This document shows positions 20,493-32,743 of a DNA stretch of 64,000 nt, piece by piece. The stretch covers positions 1-64,000 of the forward strand of contig WHVA01000576.1 in NCBI GenBank assembly GCA_015179125.1. The letters are read 5' to 3'. The first letter of the stretch is position 1. The number at the start of each line of letters is the position of its first letter. This stretch comes from Gautieria morchelliformis (lineage: Eukaryota; Basidiomycota; Agaricomycetes; Gomphales; Gomphaceae). Position numbers and translations under genes: made by a program. The notes below the pieces were generated by a model. That model searched no databases and was not told the origin of the DNA. It was given only the letters and a program-made list of their open reading frames with translations.

Positions 20493-23400
20493 TCACCCCC
20501 CCTCTAGCGTTCTGCGTCCTTGAAGCACGGGACACGAGGGATTGAAATGCCAACGAGCGGATTCGGCAAGGGGCACCGGGGTGTGTCCTATAGAACTCAC
20601 GGAGTTTGTCTGGAGCGGAAACATCTTGCTCCGGGACCCACGAATTCTCCTCATACCCATACCCTTCCCATTTCACGAGGAATTGGAGTCGTCCTCGCAC
20701 GAACTGGCTGTCCAGGATCCGTTCCACCACATAGTGCTCTTCCCCATCTACAATTTCCGGCGGAGGTGGCGGACGAGCCTTCCGACCCGGAATTGGGTCC
20801 TCAAGCGTAGGGAGTAACTTCACCATGTTGAAGACGGGGTGGAGGCGGGACATGGACATGGGAAGTCGGAGGCGGTATGCATTCCGTCCAACCCTCCGCA
20901 TCACTGTGAAGGGCCCAAGGTAGCAGTGGGCAAGCTTCTGCGAAGGGCGTGTGGTGCGGATGTCACTTGCATCTAGATACACCTTGTCTCCAACTTGGTA
21001 CTCCGGGGCAGGAACCCGGCATTGGTTGTAGTACCTTGCCATGTCATCCTTGGCCCTCACAAGGGCCGACTTGGCTTCCAAAAGGGTGGAGTCCATGTGG
21101 TCTCGGAACTCATTGACCGTCTCGAGTCGGGAGTCAGCCTGGCGTGGTTCGAAGCCCATCCGCGGGTGTTGTCTGGAGTCAAGCATGAAGGGAGTCTGGT
21201 GTGTGGCGGAATGTACATGGTTGTTGTATTGGAATTCCGCCAGTGGAAGTAACTCATCCCAGTCATCCTGCCTCTCATTGACAAAGAGGCGGAGATATTG
21301 CTCCAACTCCTGATTGACCCGTTCCATCTGTCCGTCACCCTGTGGATGGTACGCTGTGGTGGTGGCCAGCTTTATGCCGAGCAGGCGGTAGAGCTCCCGA
21401 GTCAGTTCCGCGACAAACTGCAGACCTCGGTCGGAAACAACTTGCTTCGGGAGCCCATGCAACTTCCAGATATGTGCATGGAACAGGCGGGCCGCTCCGA
21501 GGGCTGTGATCGTCATGTGGGTCGGAATGAAGTGGGACACCTTGCTTACCGAATCCACGACGTTCATGATCGCGTCGTAGCCATGAGACTCTGGGAGTTC
21601 AACGATGAAGTCGACACTGATGGCGTCCGAGCGGGATTTGGGAATCGGGAGCGGAACAAGTTCTCCGACGGGCGGATGTCATTGCGCTTTGGTTCAGAGG
21701 CAAAGGTCGCATGTCTTCACGTACTGTCCAATGTAGCGGGACATCTGAGGCCACCAGTAATTCCGAGCCACTAACTCCAGCGTCTTCCACCTGCCAGCAT
21801 GCCCAGCGACCCGTGTGTCATGGTGCTGGGACACGATGCGGCGGCGGAGGTCCGCCCCACCTGGAACATAGACCTTGCCTCTGAAGTGGAGCAGTCCATC
21901 ATGTTCCAACAATTCCGCTGCCCGTACAGACTGTGAGTACCCTTTCCGAAGTTCCTCCACCGCCTTCACCACCGACTCCTTCTCTCCATTCCGGTACTGC
22001 CTCCGGATGTCCCGGAGCATTTCCGCTTCTGCCCCAACTGCAGTCACTCCTTCGAGGGTGCAGATTCCAAAGAGACTTGGGTGGAGTAGTGTCATATCAG
22101 TGTTGTCTCCACTTCCACTTCCATGATCCGCATGGCGGGATAGGGCATCGGGCTTGCCCATGGTGCGGCCGGGCCGGTGGTGGAGCATGAAGTCGAACCG
22201 GGACAGGTGTAGGGACCACCGTGCTTGTCGTCGGTTCAACTTCTTAGATGTGTGCGGAAATACTTGAGGTTCTTGTGGTCTGTCCAGATCTCAAACGGGC
22301 ATAGAGAACCCTCGAGGAAGTGTCGCCACTCCTCCAGCGCTCGGATGATTGCCAGCATCTCCTTGTCGTGGAGCTCATAGTTCCGCTCAACCGGACTAAG
22401 GCTTTTAGAGAAAAAGGCAATTGGATGCCACCCGCCACCATCTTCCAATGACTGTTGCGACAAGACCGCTCCGGTAGCTGTGTTGGAAGAATCCGCCTCA
22501 ACTCGATAAGGGCGAGAGTCGTCGGGAAAGATCAGGACCAGGGCAGAAGTGATCAGCTCCTTGAGTTTGTCAAAGGAGGCCTGTTCCGGCTCTCCCCACC
22601 GCCACCCAACCTCTTTCTTGGTGAGGTCAAAGAGGGCACGGGCGTGGCAGGAGAAGTCCTTGGTGAACCCCCGGTAGAAATTGACAAACCCAATGAAGGA
22701 CTGGACCTCCTTCTTGTTCCGCGGTACAGGCCAATCCGATACACCGGAAACTTTGACCGGGTCCATTTCCACCTTTCCCTCCAACACAATCACCCCAAGA
22801 TACTCTATCCACGTCCGCTCAAACTCGCACTTTTCCGGCTTGAGACACAGGTTGTACTCCCGGAGCCGTTCCAGCACTCTCCGCACAACCTCCCGATGTT
22901 CCGACATTGTTTTTGTGAAGATGAGGATGTCATCGAGGTAGACACAGACAACCCCTTCTGCTATCATGTCACGGAAGATGTCATTCATCATCGTCTGGAA
23001 TGTGGCAGGACTGTTGGTGAGGCCGAAGAACATGACCTGTGGCTCAAAGAGTCCTCGGTTGGTGCGGAATGCAGCCTTCCACTCGTCTCCCTCCTGGATC
23101 CGAACATTATTGAAGCCCCAGCGGACATCCAGCTTAGTGAAGTACCTTGCCCCGCGGGGTTGTGTGATTAGTTCGGAAATGAGTGGAATGGGGTACCGGT
23201 TCTTGATCGTGATCGTATTCAAGGCCCAGTAATCCTGCACAAGTCTGAGTGAGCCGTCCTTCTTCTTGATGAAGAACACCGGAGATGCCATGGGTGACTT
23301 GGAGGGGTGGATCCTCCCTGTACGGAGGTTTTCCGCAAGGAATGCATCGAGCTCTACCTGCTCCTTGGGTGACAGCGGGTAGACTTTGCAGTTGGTGGGC

Positions 23401-24742
23401 TTTGACCCAGGCTCCAACTCGATGGCATGGTCCCACAGCTTCCGTGGAGGCAGGGCATCAAACGACTCCTTGGCAAAGGCGTCCTCGAACTCCCGCAGGT
23501 ACACCGGAATTTCCGCCCCCACTCTATCATGCTTCTAGGAGGCTTCAGCAAGGCATTGCGAAATATTTCCGGTGGCACGGATGTGTTCCGCTTCCGGTGA
23601 AAGGTTTACGTACAGCAAGCGCTCCCCTTCCGCCAGAGTGTCTTCCGGGCCGAGTCGGATGACATTGGAGTCGGAATCGGAATCGGAATCGGAATTGGAA
23701 GTGGGACCCGGTTCAAATTCCGCTTCCGAGTCTTCTTCTGCAAGCAGTGGATGGGGGCCAGAACAACATGTCTGTATGAGCCGTTCGGTCTTCCGCTGCT
23801 CCTGGCGCTCCTTCTGCACTTCCGACCGGCACATGTGACACTTGGCTGGGCATTGGCTCATCAGTACCTTCCGAGTCTGCCAATTGATCTCCGGGTTGTG
23901 CTCCTGAAGCCAGGTAAATCCCAGGATGACGTCTTGCTTCCCCAAGCTGGTGACTGCAAAGGAAGTGTGTTCTGAGTGTCCATCGTAGCGGAGAATTGTG
24001 TCTACTATCTCCGTGATGGACCCTGCCTCATTGGGGCTTCCATCCACATTGAACACCGGGATTGCACGTTGCAACTTCCGCATGGTCAGTCGGTTCCATT
24101 CCACATAGTCCGGGTCTATAAACTGACCAGTGGCCCCGCAATCGACAAGGGCGGGTCCGGATTTGACTTCCGCCGTATCTGTCATCTGGATCTCCACCTT
24201 AATGACGTGACTTGGGGCCAGGGGTGGCAGCAACAACATAGCGCTTCGGGAGGCGTCTCTCCCAAGGGCGGATGCGGGATGGATGGGGTGTCGTATTTGG
24301 TTTTTGTGTGACTTTATCCAGTGGGTCTGTACGAAGTGAGGGGTGTGGAGGCTTTTCATTCTCTACTTCAAGACAGGCAAACCGGTTATGTACAGGACAC
24401 ATCTCACCCGCTGTGCGTCACAAAATCCGACGCATCTTCCACTTCCGATGCACCATGTTCCGCATTTTCGGAAATTCCTTCCGCAGTGGGCACTCCGCTT
24501 ATGTCTGCGAGTGCGAGGAACTCTGGAAGGAGCTCAAGTTTCTCCTCTGGGGTCATAAGCCGGATGTCAAAGGCTTGGGGGCACTCGCGGGCATAGTGGC
24601 CTGGTTGTCGGCATCGGAAGCAGGTGATGGTTCCATGGCCTTTTCTGCGCATGTGGTCAACATCCATCGGGTCAGGGCCACTCTTCGAGGGAGGGGGTCT
24701 AGGGTTCCTAATAGGAGCAGGCAGAACAACCATCGGAAATAA

Positions 24743-27228
24743 TTTCCATGTGTTTGGATAGCCTTCTGAATTGTAGTATCCAGTCTGTACCTTTGGCGAC
24801 GGCGTAGACGGCGTGTTCCTTGAACCGGAGCTCCTGGTCGAGGATCATGCCGAGGAGCTTGTGCGAGGGGGAAGGGGATATGACGGTTCCATTGATATTG
24901 ATAGGGTGCTGCTGAAGAGGTATGGTCTTGCCAGGCTTTTTCGGGTCCTTTTCTCGCTTCCTAGTGAAATCTATAACCTTCATTTTCTCCATTTCGAAGT
25001 GGGAGTTGTGTGTCTTCGACCAGTTGCACGCTCCTCCTTCCCTGTTCATCATCTGTACGATCGCAGCATGTGTGTGGGTGAAAGAGGGCCCTGCTACTAG
25101 GAATGTAATGTCATCGATGAACGCTGGAGCGATCTCATCCCTCTCCTTCTGTGCTACCTCGATTAGACCGGCATTGTAAAAATGGTAGAGGATGACAGAT
25201 ACGGGGTCGCCTTGGTCGCAGCCATTGTCAATGTCGAGTAGACCTGAGATGAAATCATCGAACTGGATACAGGTCTGCCGCCCCTGTAGTCTGTTCCGTA
25301 CCCAGGCGGTGTACTGGGGTGGGACCCCCCTTGTCCTCATGTTGTGGATCAGCGTTTCGACTGTGACGCTCGGAAAAGCCCCTTTGACATCTAGGAACAG
25401 TGCCATTACTACTTGACCCTTCCTCCACTGTCTTTTGATGTAATCCACCGTCAAGTGCAGTGCGTCCATCGTGTTCCTCCCAGGTCTACCTCCAAAATTG
25501 GTGCTGGGTAGCAGCTGGAGAGATTCCACATAGTACATCAGCGTTTCAGCTATGCAGCCCAACAACGGCTTCGCCAGGGTCTCCATCAGTGTTATTGGGC
25601 GATATGCCTTGGCCAGGGCATAATCGGGCTTGCCTGGTTTACAGAGAGCCGCTATCGTTGTGGTTTTCCATTGCTGAGGGTACGCATCGAGGTTGAATGT
25701 TGCATGGTATAAGCACCCTAAATACGGGGTCAGTAAGTCTGCACAGTGGGTGAGTACAGAGTTGGAAAGTCCCGAGGGGCCCGAGGCCTTGTACGGCTCA
25801 TCCTTCCTAGTACCCTGAGGATCTGCTGATTTGAGATCGGTTCATAGTCGAATGCAGCCTTGGGGTAACGGATGGTTGTTTTGTGCTGTGGCTGCGCTCC
25901 CTGCAAGGGGAAGAAGGACTTGAAGAGCAATCTGCTCTTTTCACTGTTGTCTGTCACCTTGTCCACGGTGCCGGCATTTGTCATTACTTTGAGTGGTGGG
26001 ATCCTGGTGCGTCCCCCATCAGTTGACGGGCCTGACACCAGGCGACTTGCGGTCCAGACTGTTCTCTCGTCTGCTTGCTCCAGCCAATCCATCCAGAAGT
26101 CTTGTTTCGTGCTCCTTATTTTGTTGGCATATTCGTTCCACGTGTCGTAGTATTGCTGATGGCTGGGGTGCAGTGAATCGTTGCGTGCCAATCTGGCGTG
26201 TCTTGCAGCTGTTCGCATTGCGGCTCAGGCCTGGCTGAGCTCTTTGGTCCACCACTGTTTGGAGTAGGGTGACGGTTTAGAGTACGGTACCAGCTCCTCA
26301 ACTGTTGTGTTGATGGGCGTGGTGAGTTGAGTTAGGTTTTCATCGAATTGCTCCAGGTTTTCGATTTCAGTGGGGGGGGTGGTTCATCCAGACGTCGCTG
26401 TAGCCCCTCTCAAAATGCTGGCCAGTCTACCTGGCGCCAGTTTCTTCTCGCTGGCTCATTTGCCCTGGGTACCGATATGTCTATGGTGCTGGAAACGGGA
26501 AAGTGGTCTGTGCAAGGGGGCTGGCGGTCTGGGAAGGTTGTACATTGCATGAATAGGTCGAGGAGGGTTGCTGAGAAGAACATGTTGTCCGGCCTTGTTA
26601 GGTTCTTGGTGTTGGATGCGCGGAGTGTTGGGATGTCTTTGGGGAGCGCCATTAACATGTCATGTTGCACCAGTAAATCCAATAGTGTTTGCGCCACGTC
26701 CAGATTGGCCGCAGTGAACAGATGAGAGTTTCGTTCTTCATCCCAGAGGGGATGATGCCTGTTAAAATCCCCCATCCACAGCATGTTTTCTTCATTGATC
26801 GCCCTCGTGCTTCGATTGTCTGTCCGGATGACCTCCTGGATACGCTGTAACGTGTCAGAGTGATCACAATCATTGTATATATTAAATAAGGTGATAGGGC
26901 CTGCAACGGTGTGCATTAGTACGGCTACCACGTCCTGCGTGTCGACGTCTATTTGTTGCCACGTGCTGGAGTTTAGTCGTCTATTTATGAAGGTAGCGGC
27001 TTGTGTTCATTTGGGGTTGTCGCGGTGTGCTGTACGGGTCAGTGAATACCACCTGTGGTTGATTTGTGTGTTGCCTAGGAAATCGAAATACGGTTCTTGT
27101 AGTAGTATGATATCATACTCTGAAGGATCGATAGAGTTGATAAGATCTTGCTGCGCCATGTCAGATTTGTTGAGGTTCTGCTGCCAAATTTTCAGTGTCG
27201 TTATGCAAGGTTCGGTCGTATCACTCAT
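24743..27228 (-). pseudogene. LINE ORF2 (APE-like endonuclease and reverse transcriptase), broken
   Basis: From the start, KIWQQNLNKSD and YDIILLQEPY belong to an APE-type endonuclease, as does WMGDFNRHHPLWDEE further on. The RT follows, with VVMALFLDVKGAFPSV, GCDQGDPVSVILY and the catalytic AFIDDITFLVAG. Stops occur after HRDNPK (27007) and after VDWPAF (26410), and the frame shifts between about 26220 and 25730 and again near 25590. The RT runs into the Gypsy-2 junction at about 24743. The gene would nick target DNA and prime reverse transcription there. Confidence 0.87.
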
Positions 27229-27571
27229 GACAAGGGGGTGGATTGGATGGGATGTCTCTGTCGTTTTGTCTTCTTGCGAACCCTAAATCGTCGAGAGAGA
27301 GTTTACGGGGGTGTGCGGTGCGGTCTGTGAGGCTACCCCAGCTGTCTGGGCGGCGGGCGATGGTTCGTCCCCGGGAGCTGCGCGATGGTGGTCGCAGCCC
27401 CGTTCGGCTTTGGTGTGCCGGTCGGTATGAATCACCTCCCGGGAGGTGCGTGTCCATCTGCGTTGTCGCCCTGTTGCGTGGCCTGGTGGGTGGGGCCGGG
27501 GGCGGTGGTCCCAGCTCCGTTGCTACACTTACCGATTCCCAGGATTGCGGGTCCCTGCTGGAGGGAAAGTA

Positions 27572-28879
27572 TCAGAAGTTGCTGTCCGGGTTCCTCTGTT
27601 GTATTCTACTGCTCCAATATTTGAACGCGGGGCACTCACGATCCCAGGTAGCGTGCCCTGCCTTGTCGCAGTTGATGCACCTGTATCTGTTGGGGTCAGT
27701 TACGGTGCAGGCTGAGGATCTGTGTCCTTCAGCTCCGCATGTTGCGCAGATGTCTGTGGGGTGGGGGCACTGCGCGGCCCTGTGAGCGACTCCCAGCCTC
27801 TGACACTTGAGGCATCTTTTGGCCTCCTGGATGAGTTTCCTGGCCGTTGTTCTAGTGCTCGCTATGAGCATTCCCAGTCGGATAAGTGTGTTGGCAGCCA
27901 TTCGGTTGCGCATCTGGATGATAAGGTGCACCGTGGCTTGCCTTTCCGACCTTCGTTCGGGCGGTTTGATCCAACGTGCTGTCACTATGTCTCCTTTCCC
28001 AAGTCCATTGGAGTGCTCGACCGCCTTTATGTCGTCGCGTGAATTGGGGTCAAATCTTACTGGAACGAACTCCGCTATGATGGAGTAAGAGTTGGGTTTG
28101 ATTTCTGATGTGTCGTCAAAGCGGGCCAGGCATCGCTGGTCCTGGAAGTGCTCCGCCTCCTCCTCCGTGAAGAACTCCACGAATATGCCGCTGCTGGGCA
28201 GTCGCTGCACCCCCATGGCTCTAGGTTTCTCCGGCTCGTTGTCCCATTCCATGGCCTCTATTGCCATTGTGACTTTGTTGAGGATGTCGGGTTCGGAAAG
28301 GTGAGCTATCATTTGATCTTGGGCATCTTGTCGTTTGTCGATGAGAATCTGTCTCGCCCAGAGATCGCATTTGGCCAGCATGCTAGACTGCAGGCTGACC
28401 AGTCTGGTGGCACACGCTGTGAGTTCTGCAGCGTAGGATGGGTATCGAGTGGTGGGAGGTGGGGTCCCAGTCGGCTTGTCCACGCCGTGATTTGGGTCTG
28501 CCAGGATCTGTGCTGCTACCGCCTCCACTATCCTTTGGGCGGTGCCGTCACTTTCCTGCCGCAGTTCCTCCACGGTTCCCACTAAGCTTCTGGTAGAGTC
28601 ATGGATGGTTTGGGTGGCAGATTCGATCTGCTGGACGACTGGTGCCAGGATGTCGTTGACACCTGACAGTCTCTCCCTGACGATCGTCGCTATTTCCAAA
28701 GTGGTTGTTCTATCTTCCAGATCAGTCAGTAAGGTGGAAATTGCCTTTATACCTTCCTGTATTGTTTTGGGGATGGTGGATTGCGCCTCTGCCAAATGTA
28801 GCAATGCTGTCGCCAGGTTGTAGTAGGTTATCACTTGTCGTTCCGGTAGAAGCCTCCTGGCAAGCAGGAACTGGTGCAC
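27572..28879 (-). pseudogene. LINE ORF1 (gag-like, three CCHC knuckles)
   Basis: The 435-residue open frame has a long helical N-terminal half. Its C-terminal part carries three zinc knuckles in a row: CLKCQRLGVAHRAAQCP, then CATCGAEGHRSSAC, then CINCDKAGHATWDREC. This protein would bind the LINE RNA and form the retrotransposition particle. The same frame continues upstream of the first methionine (about to 28980), so the true start may be further 5'. The frame itself is intact. Confidence 0.85.
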
Positions 28880-29000
28880 ATCCTCCGGTGTGAGTTGTGG
28901 CTTTCTGATCGTGTCCTCAGCGTCGCTTCCAATGGTGTTCTGAGATGCGGAACGGAGGTTGCAGGTGTCGTGGCTGGTCGGGGATGTTCACGAAGGCAGG

Positions 29001-29449
29001 TGTCAAGATTGGTTTTTAGGCGTTGGTATCGTGTATTAGTGAACACAGTGAATGCCCGAATAGCTTGTGCGAATAAGTATGCTGTTTGGCGAATTCGTGA
29101 ACCAATGAATGTTCACAAGATAAGAGGGTTGCCCGAACGGGGCTCGCCCTATCTACAGTCGTAGCGAAATGGCCCGTGGCACTTGACGATCTAACATGCA
29201 AGGTGTCACGGAAGGGCTGTCTAAGTAGCGACAATCCCTTCGCCAACAGCACAGAAAATAGTTCGAAGCCTAAGGTAATGAAGATGAAGTATGAGAACTC
29301 ACCAGTGATGCCTAAGTCCTCTGCTGGTCGAAGATAGAAATCTCCCAGAGAAGGCTTAAGATGATGATCACAGCGAGGTCAAGTTTGCACAAGATGGACG
29401 ACATATGATAATTGAACTGGAGAATATACATGCGAATGTAAACTACTTA
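29001..29449 (+). repeat. Repeat family A, copy 2 (left part)
   Basis: The segment starts TGTCAAGATTGG and parallels 10586-11760, with shared tracts such as TTAGTGAACACAG and ATAATTGAACTG. A DNA transposon interrupts it after 29449, and the match resumes at 32660 to about 32743. This copy lacks the internal insertion of copy 1. Confidence 0.7.
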
Positions 29450-29488
29450 AGATACAGGATGCCCTAATAGGGCACCCTTATGTAATCT
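29450..29488 (+). repeat. Left TIR of the DNA transposon
   Basis: The outer end is AGATACAGGATGCCC and the inner end is CCTTATGTAATCT. It contains the internal palindrome GCCCTAATAGGGC. Two short telomere-like CTAACC units follow directly but are not a telomere. Confidence 0.9.
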
Positions 29489-29633
29489 CTAACCCTAACC
29501 CTAAAAGTGGCCAAAATCCTGAAGTCGAGTAAAAAAAAAAAAATACTCATTAGATTTCACATCAAGGATGCCTCCCCACCCATAGTCTATGTACTCATAG
29601 TCTATGTATTGTAATGTATTAAGTACCAAAGTG

Positions 29634-32282
29634 CTATGCATAGGCAGCCTTTGCTTTCTCAGCCATCCAAGGGGGTAAAGTCTGGTGTCCATGATACCTT
29701 CGGTTTGCCCAGGCAGCCATTGAGCCAGAAAGGCCTTGTGAGTATGCTGAAATGAATCTAGCAGATCTATTTGCATAGCTACTCCAAAAAAAAAAAACAA
29801 TGAGTAATCCATATTCAGATGATGTGGAAACCACTGACCGCCGAATTTGGATCAATGGGATATCATCAAGGCATGCAATCACATTGCGCTCCATGGCATC
29901 CATATCTGTTGTTTGTGCACTTGACCTGTATCGGAACTTGACTGCACCCTAGTATTGCTCAATAAAGTTGAGCTCACAATGAAATTTTGGATAAAATTCA
30001 CAAATGTGGCCACGGGAGGTGATGTACTCCACAAGCTGTGATTTCTGTGAACAAAAGTCGGGCTGACAAAATAAAAGACGCCGGCAGCAGCAGGCTGTCT
30101 TCCCTGTCTCACATTTGAAGCCTGGACACTGGGCATTCAAGGTTCCAGTTTGTGGCCAAAGACCCCGCTCACGAATAATAGTCTCCATGCCTTTAAACCA
30201 TCCAGGCATTGTCAGATGGTCATCTGGGTAATAAAAATCTTGTGATTGCTGATTAGCACCAGTCCCAAAAGAACCATTTTGCATCCTTGGTGTGTCTTTA
30301 TTTGGCACCCAATCCTTGCTTGCACCCTTGGGCATTTTTCGTGCAGAAAGGGCATCAGCAGCTCGCTTTTGGTGGCTAGGGGCATTGTCAAATGCAAAGA
30401 GGCCAGTGGCAAATCCATTGACCTTAGATTCAAAGATGTCAATTGCTTTTTCTACCTGTCGCATCAAGTCATCACAGGAGAAGTATCCATCACGGTCCTT
30501 CCCAGCTTTGAAAATGATGCGTGCCTCACTAAATTCAGCAAACTGGTCAGTGCTTGTTACTGGGTTGGAAAGGTACGCACTCATTTCCATCAGTAAGCCG
30601 TCCCCATTCTGAGGTGACAAAGTCAGAAATCATCAAGGAGGCACCTTCACCTTTGCGCTGTGGGGTTGCCTTGTCACTTGGATGAGACCATTGAGTCTTT
30701 CGGCGATCATATGCATAGAATGTGGATTCATCATGGGTGACTAGAATGAGTCGAAATCGGCCCTTTTGAGGAACTGGGAAGCCTCTCAGGGTGTTATCAA
30801 TGTTCCCATCATTGTCATAGGTAAACATGCGTTTTTCATACTCTTTCCATCGTGTAAGGAACTCCTTTCGGTATTGAACAACATCTTCTCGTTCATGACC
30901 ATCAATGTACATGCCATTCTTCTTTCGACCATATCGCCAATCCAACTTCTTCAGCCATCGTCGGGCAGTCCTCACTGAGATATTCCGTGCTTTTGATCCT
31001 AACTTTGCTTGCATCTCAGGTGTGGCAACAAAGTCTACAATATCCTGCGCTCGAACATAGCCACCCTTGGCCTTTTCCATCAGATGAAGCTGGATCTCTT
31101 GTGCAAAATCTTCATGGTCCAAGGTGGATGAATGGTTCTGACCTCGACGATGAGTGGGTAGTTTGCCAGAGGCAAGGAATTGATGAATCCAGGTGCGTAT
31201 GTTGCGCGCTCCTTTTGATCCACTCTGAACTCCAAGCCCCAGTGATTTAGCAACAACCAGAGAGGCCTCTCTCCATTAATATGACAGCTCTGTGTCCATG
31301 TACAAGTTGAGTGTCCCAGCCATTGCAGTAATTCGTGAACGAAAGATAACAGCAAGTTTTGGATCACGCCCTTTGACACTCAGTTTTGCTCTTGCTTGAC
31401 GCAGTTCTGGGAAATTCTTGTAATTCAAGATGTTCAATGCTCCATCTGCAGTCGTTTCTTCTTCATTTTGATCATCGATTGGTATGCGGCCCTTTCGCAT
31501 CTCCTCCAAGAGTTTGTTAACACGCATTTGACGGTCTGCCAATATATTCTTAGAATTCACATCATCAGTGGCAGAGTCCTCTGAGGATTCTTCCTCTTCT
31601 TCCTCTTGGAAGTCATGGTATTGGTGCTGGAGACCTTGTAAACAACGCTGTCATTGTTATCTCAAACGCTTACCATCTTTGGAGATGCAGGTCCATCTTG
31701 CATTTCCACAGAATCACAAACAGTCTCTGAGTCCTCCCTGTTGTTTTTAGCAGTCTCCTTCACTGATTGCATCCAGGCTGATATTGAGGGCTGTCCCATA
31801 GCTGCGAGCTTTTCCCGAAGACCTTTTCGTCGCCTGAGTGTCCATGCAGAATTTTTCGTGTATTGCCGGGGGCGCTTCTTTTGACCCCATTTCAGCTTTT
31901 CAGCAGCTGTTGCAAGCTCTTGGCCTGTCCGAAGCACCTCAGAAAAGGTGAGCAGTGCTGCTTCATCATTGATCTCTGCTTCCTCTTCATCATCCAGCTA
32001 CCAGTCCCCATCTTCAGAGTCCAAGTCTGATTCATCATCAGACAGGTCATCCTCCACAAAAGCTAATTGGCCATGGATCTCTTCAACATCAGCTTCTGAG
32101 CCCTCTCGCTCCATGTTTGAGCTCTCCTGCATTGTTCCCAAGGTGGTCTGGTTGTAATCCACATCATCAGACTCATCCTCCCAGTTTGCGGCATCATCCT
32201 CTACAGTTACACCATGGTCATTGGAGGCACCCTTGCTCAGGTTTTTGAGGCATGCTAATTGCGCTTTAGAGTTCCGGCCCAT
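29634..32282 (-). pseudogene. DDE transposase of the 3.2-kb DNA transposon, broken
   Basis: From the N terminus: an acidic region starting MGRNSKAQLACLKNL, a helical basic stretch, a helix-turn-helix-like part (RNISVRTARRWLKKLDWRYG, near 30950), then the catalytic core. Catalytic residues are visible as D in THDESTFYAYD, D in FAFDNAPSH, and E in CELNFIEQY. The C terminus includes RSARFISAYSQGLSG and YHGHQTLPPW. A stop follows EDGDW near 31998, another lies near TELSY at 31276, the frame slips by one base near 30565, and a stop follows FIEQY near 29950. At least one short intron lies near 31640-31680. The protein would have cut and joined the element ends. Confidence 0.85.
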
Positions 32283-32620
32283 GCTGGATGCGCAAGGTAC
32301 AGAGATGCGGTTGGTTCAGCGAGCTTTTCTTCAATTTTCGTGCTCCACTTATGTCACGTGATCGCTTACATAAGCGGCCAAATTTCTTCATCGTCCCTGC
32401 CCAAAAATTTTCTGAGCATGTCCTCACATCATAGAAGTGATTTCCTGCACTTTTGTAAAATTCAAGTTTTTTAGTCTATATATAGCTCAATTTTTATTCA
32501 AATAATATTCTGTTTCCTAGGAATCATTTCTAGAGGTTATTTGCATGGATTGTAGGACGCAAAGTTGCGAAAAATTGACCATGTGAACGTCTATTTGAGC
32601 TCAAAAGATTGTGCTAAACT

Positions 32621-32659
32621 AGATTACATAAGGGTGCCCTATTAGGGCGTCCTCTATCT
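32621..32659 (-). repeat. Right TIR of the DNA transposon
   Basis: This is the inverse of the left TIR with two mismatches. TA follows directly. Confidence 0.9.
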
Positions 32660-32743
32660 TATATCGAATGCTCGTAAGGCATCAGCGAATAGGAAAGAGG
32701 CCATCGTGAGTCAGGGTCGGATAGGGGTGCGCAGTCATGATAC
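32660..32743 (+). repeat. Repeat family A, copy 2 (right part)
   Basis: This continues the copy interrupted at 29449, matching 11752-11835 (for example ATAGGAAAGAGGCCATC and GAGTCAGGG). The likeness ends near GCAGTCATGATAC. Confidence 0.7.

Larger units (their letters stand above)
19306..24742 (-). mobile_element. Ty3/Gypsy chromodomain retrotransposon inserted in a LINE (Gypsy-2)
   Basis: Read on the minus strand, the parts present are: the end of gag with a CCHC knuckle (CFRCRQPGHYAREC, near 24610), a retropepsin-type protease (LVDCGATGQFID, near 24130), RT (VYLDDILIF, near 22930), RNase H, integrase, chromodomain (near 20690), and a 3' LTR at 19306-20492. No 5' LTR is seen; the high-coordinate boundary falls inside gag and abuts LINE sequence. 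It is the same family as Gypsy-1 and Gypsy-3. It is broken, with a few interruptions, but better preserved than Gypsy-1. Confidence 0.93.
24743..29000 (-). mobile_element. LINE, 5' part (ORF1 and most of ORF2)
   Basis: This is a non-LTR retrotransposon on the minus strand. ORF1 lies at 27572-28879 and ORF2 begins at 27228. The 5' limit is the start of repeat A at 29001, so the LINE's own 5' end may be missing. The 3' continuation is at 18214-19305, beyond the Gypsy-2 insertion. The RT is well preserved, but ORF2 has several stops and frameshifts, so the copy is dead. Confidence 0.88.
29450..32659 (-). mobile_element. DNA transposon of the IS630/Tc1/mariner type, 3.2 kb
   Basis: Inverted terminal repeats of 39 bp (29450-29488 and 32621-32659) differ at two positions. 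The element is flanked by TA on both sides (29448-29449 and 32660-32661). The uninterrupted site is seen in the related repeat near 11752 (AACTACTTATACCGAATG), confirming a TA target duplication. A TA duplication with a DDE transposase fits the IS630/Tc1/mariner group. The element inserted into repeat family A. The transposase frame is broken. Confidence 0.92.

Noticed and set aside
29487-29505. CTAACCCTAACCCTAAA as a telomere tract
   Set aside because: Only about two units, located just inside the TIR of a transposon, far from any sequence end.
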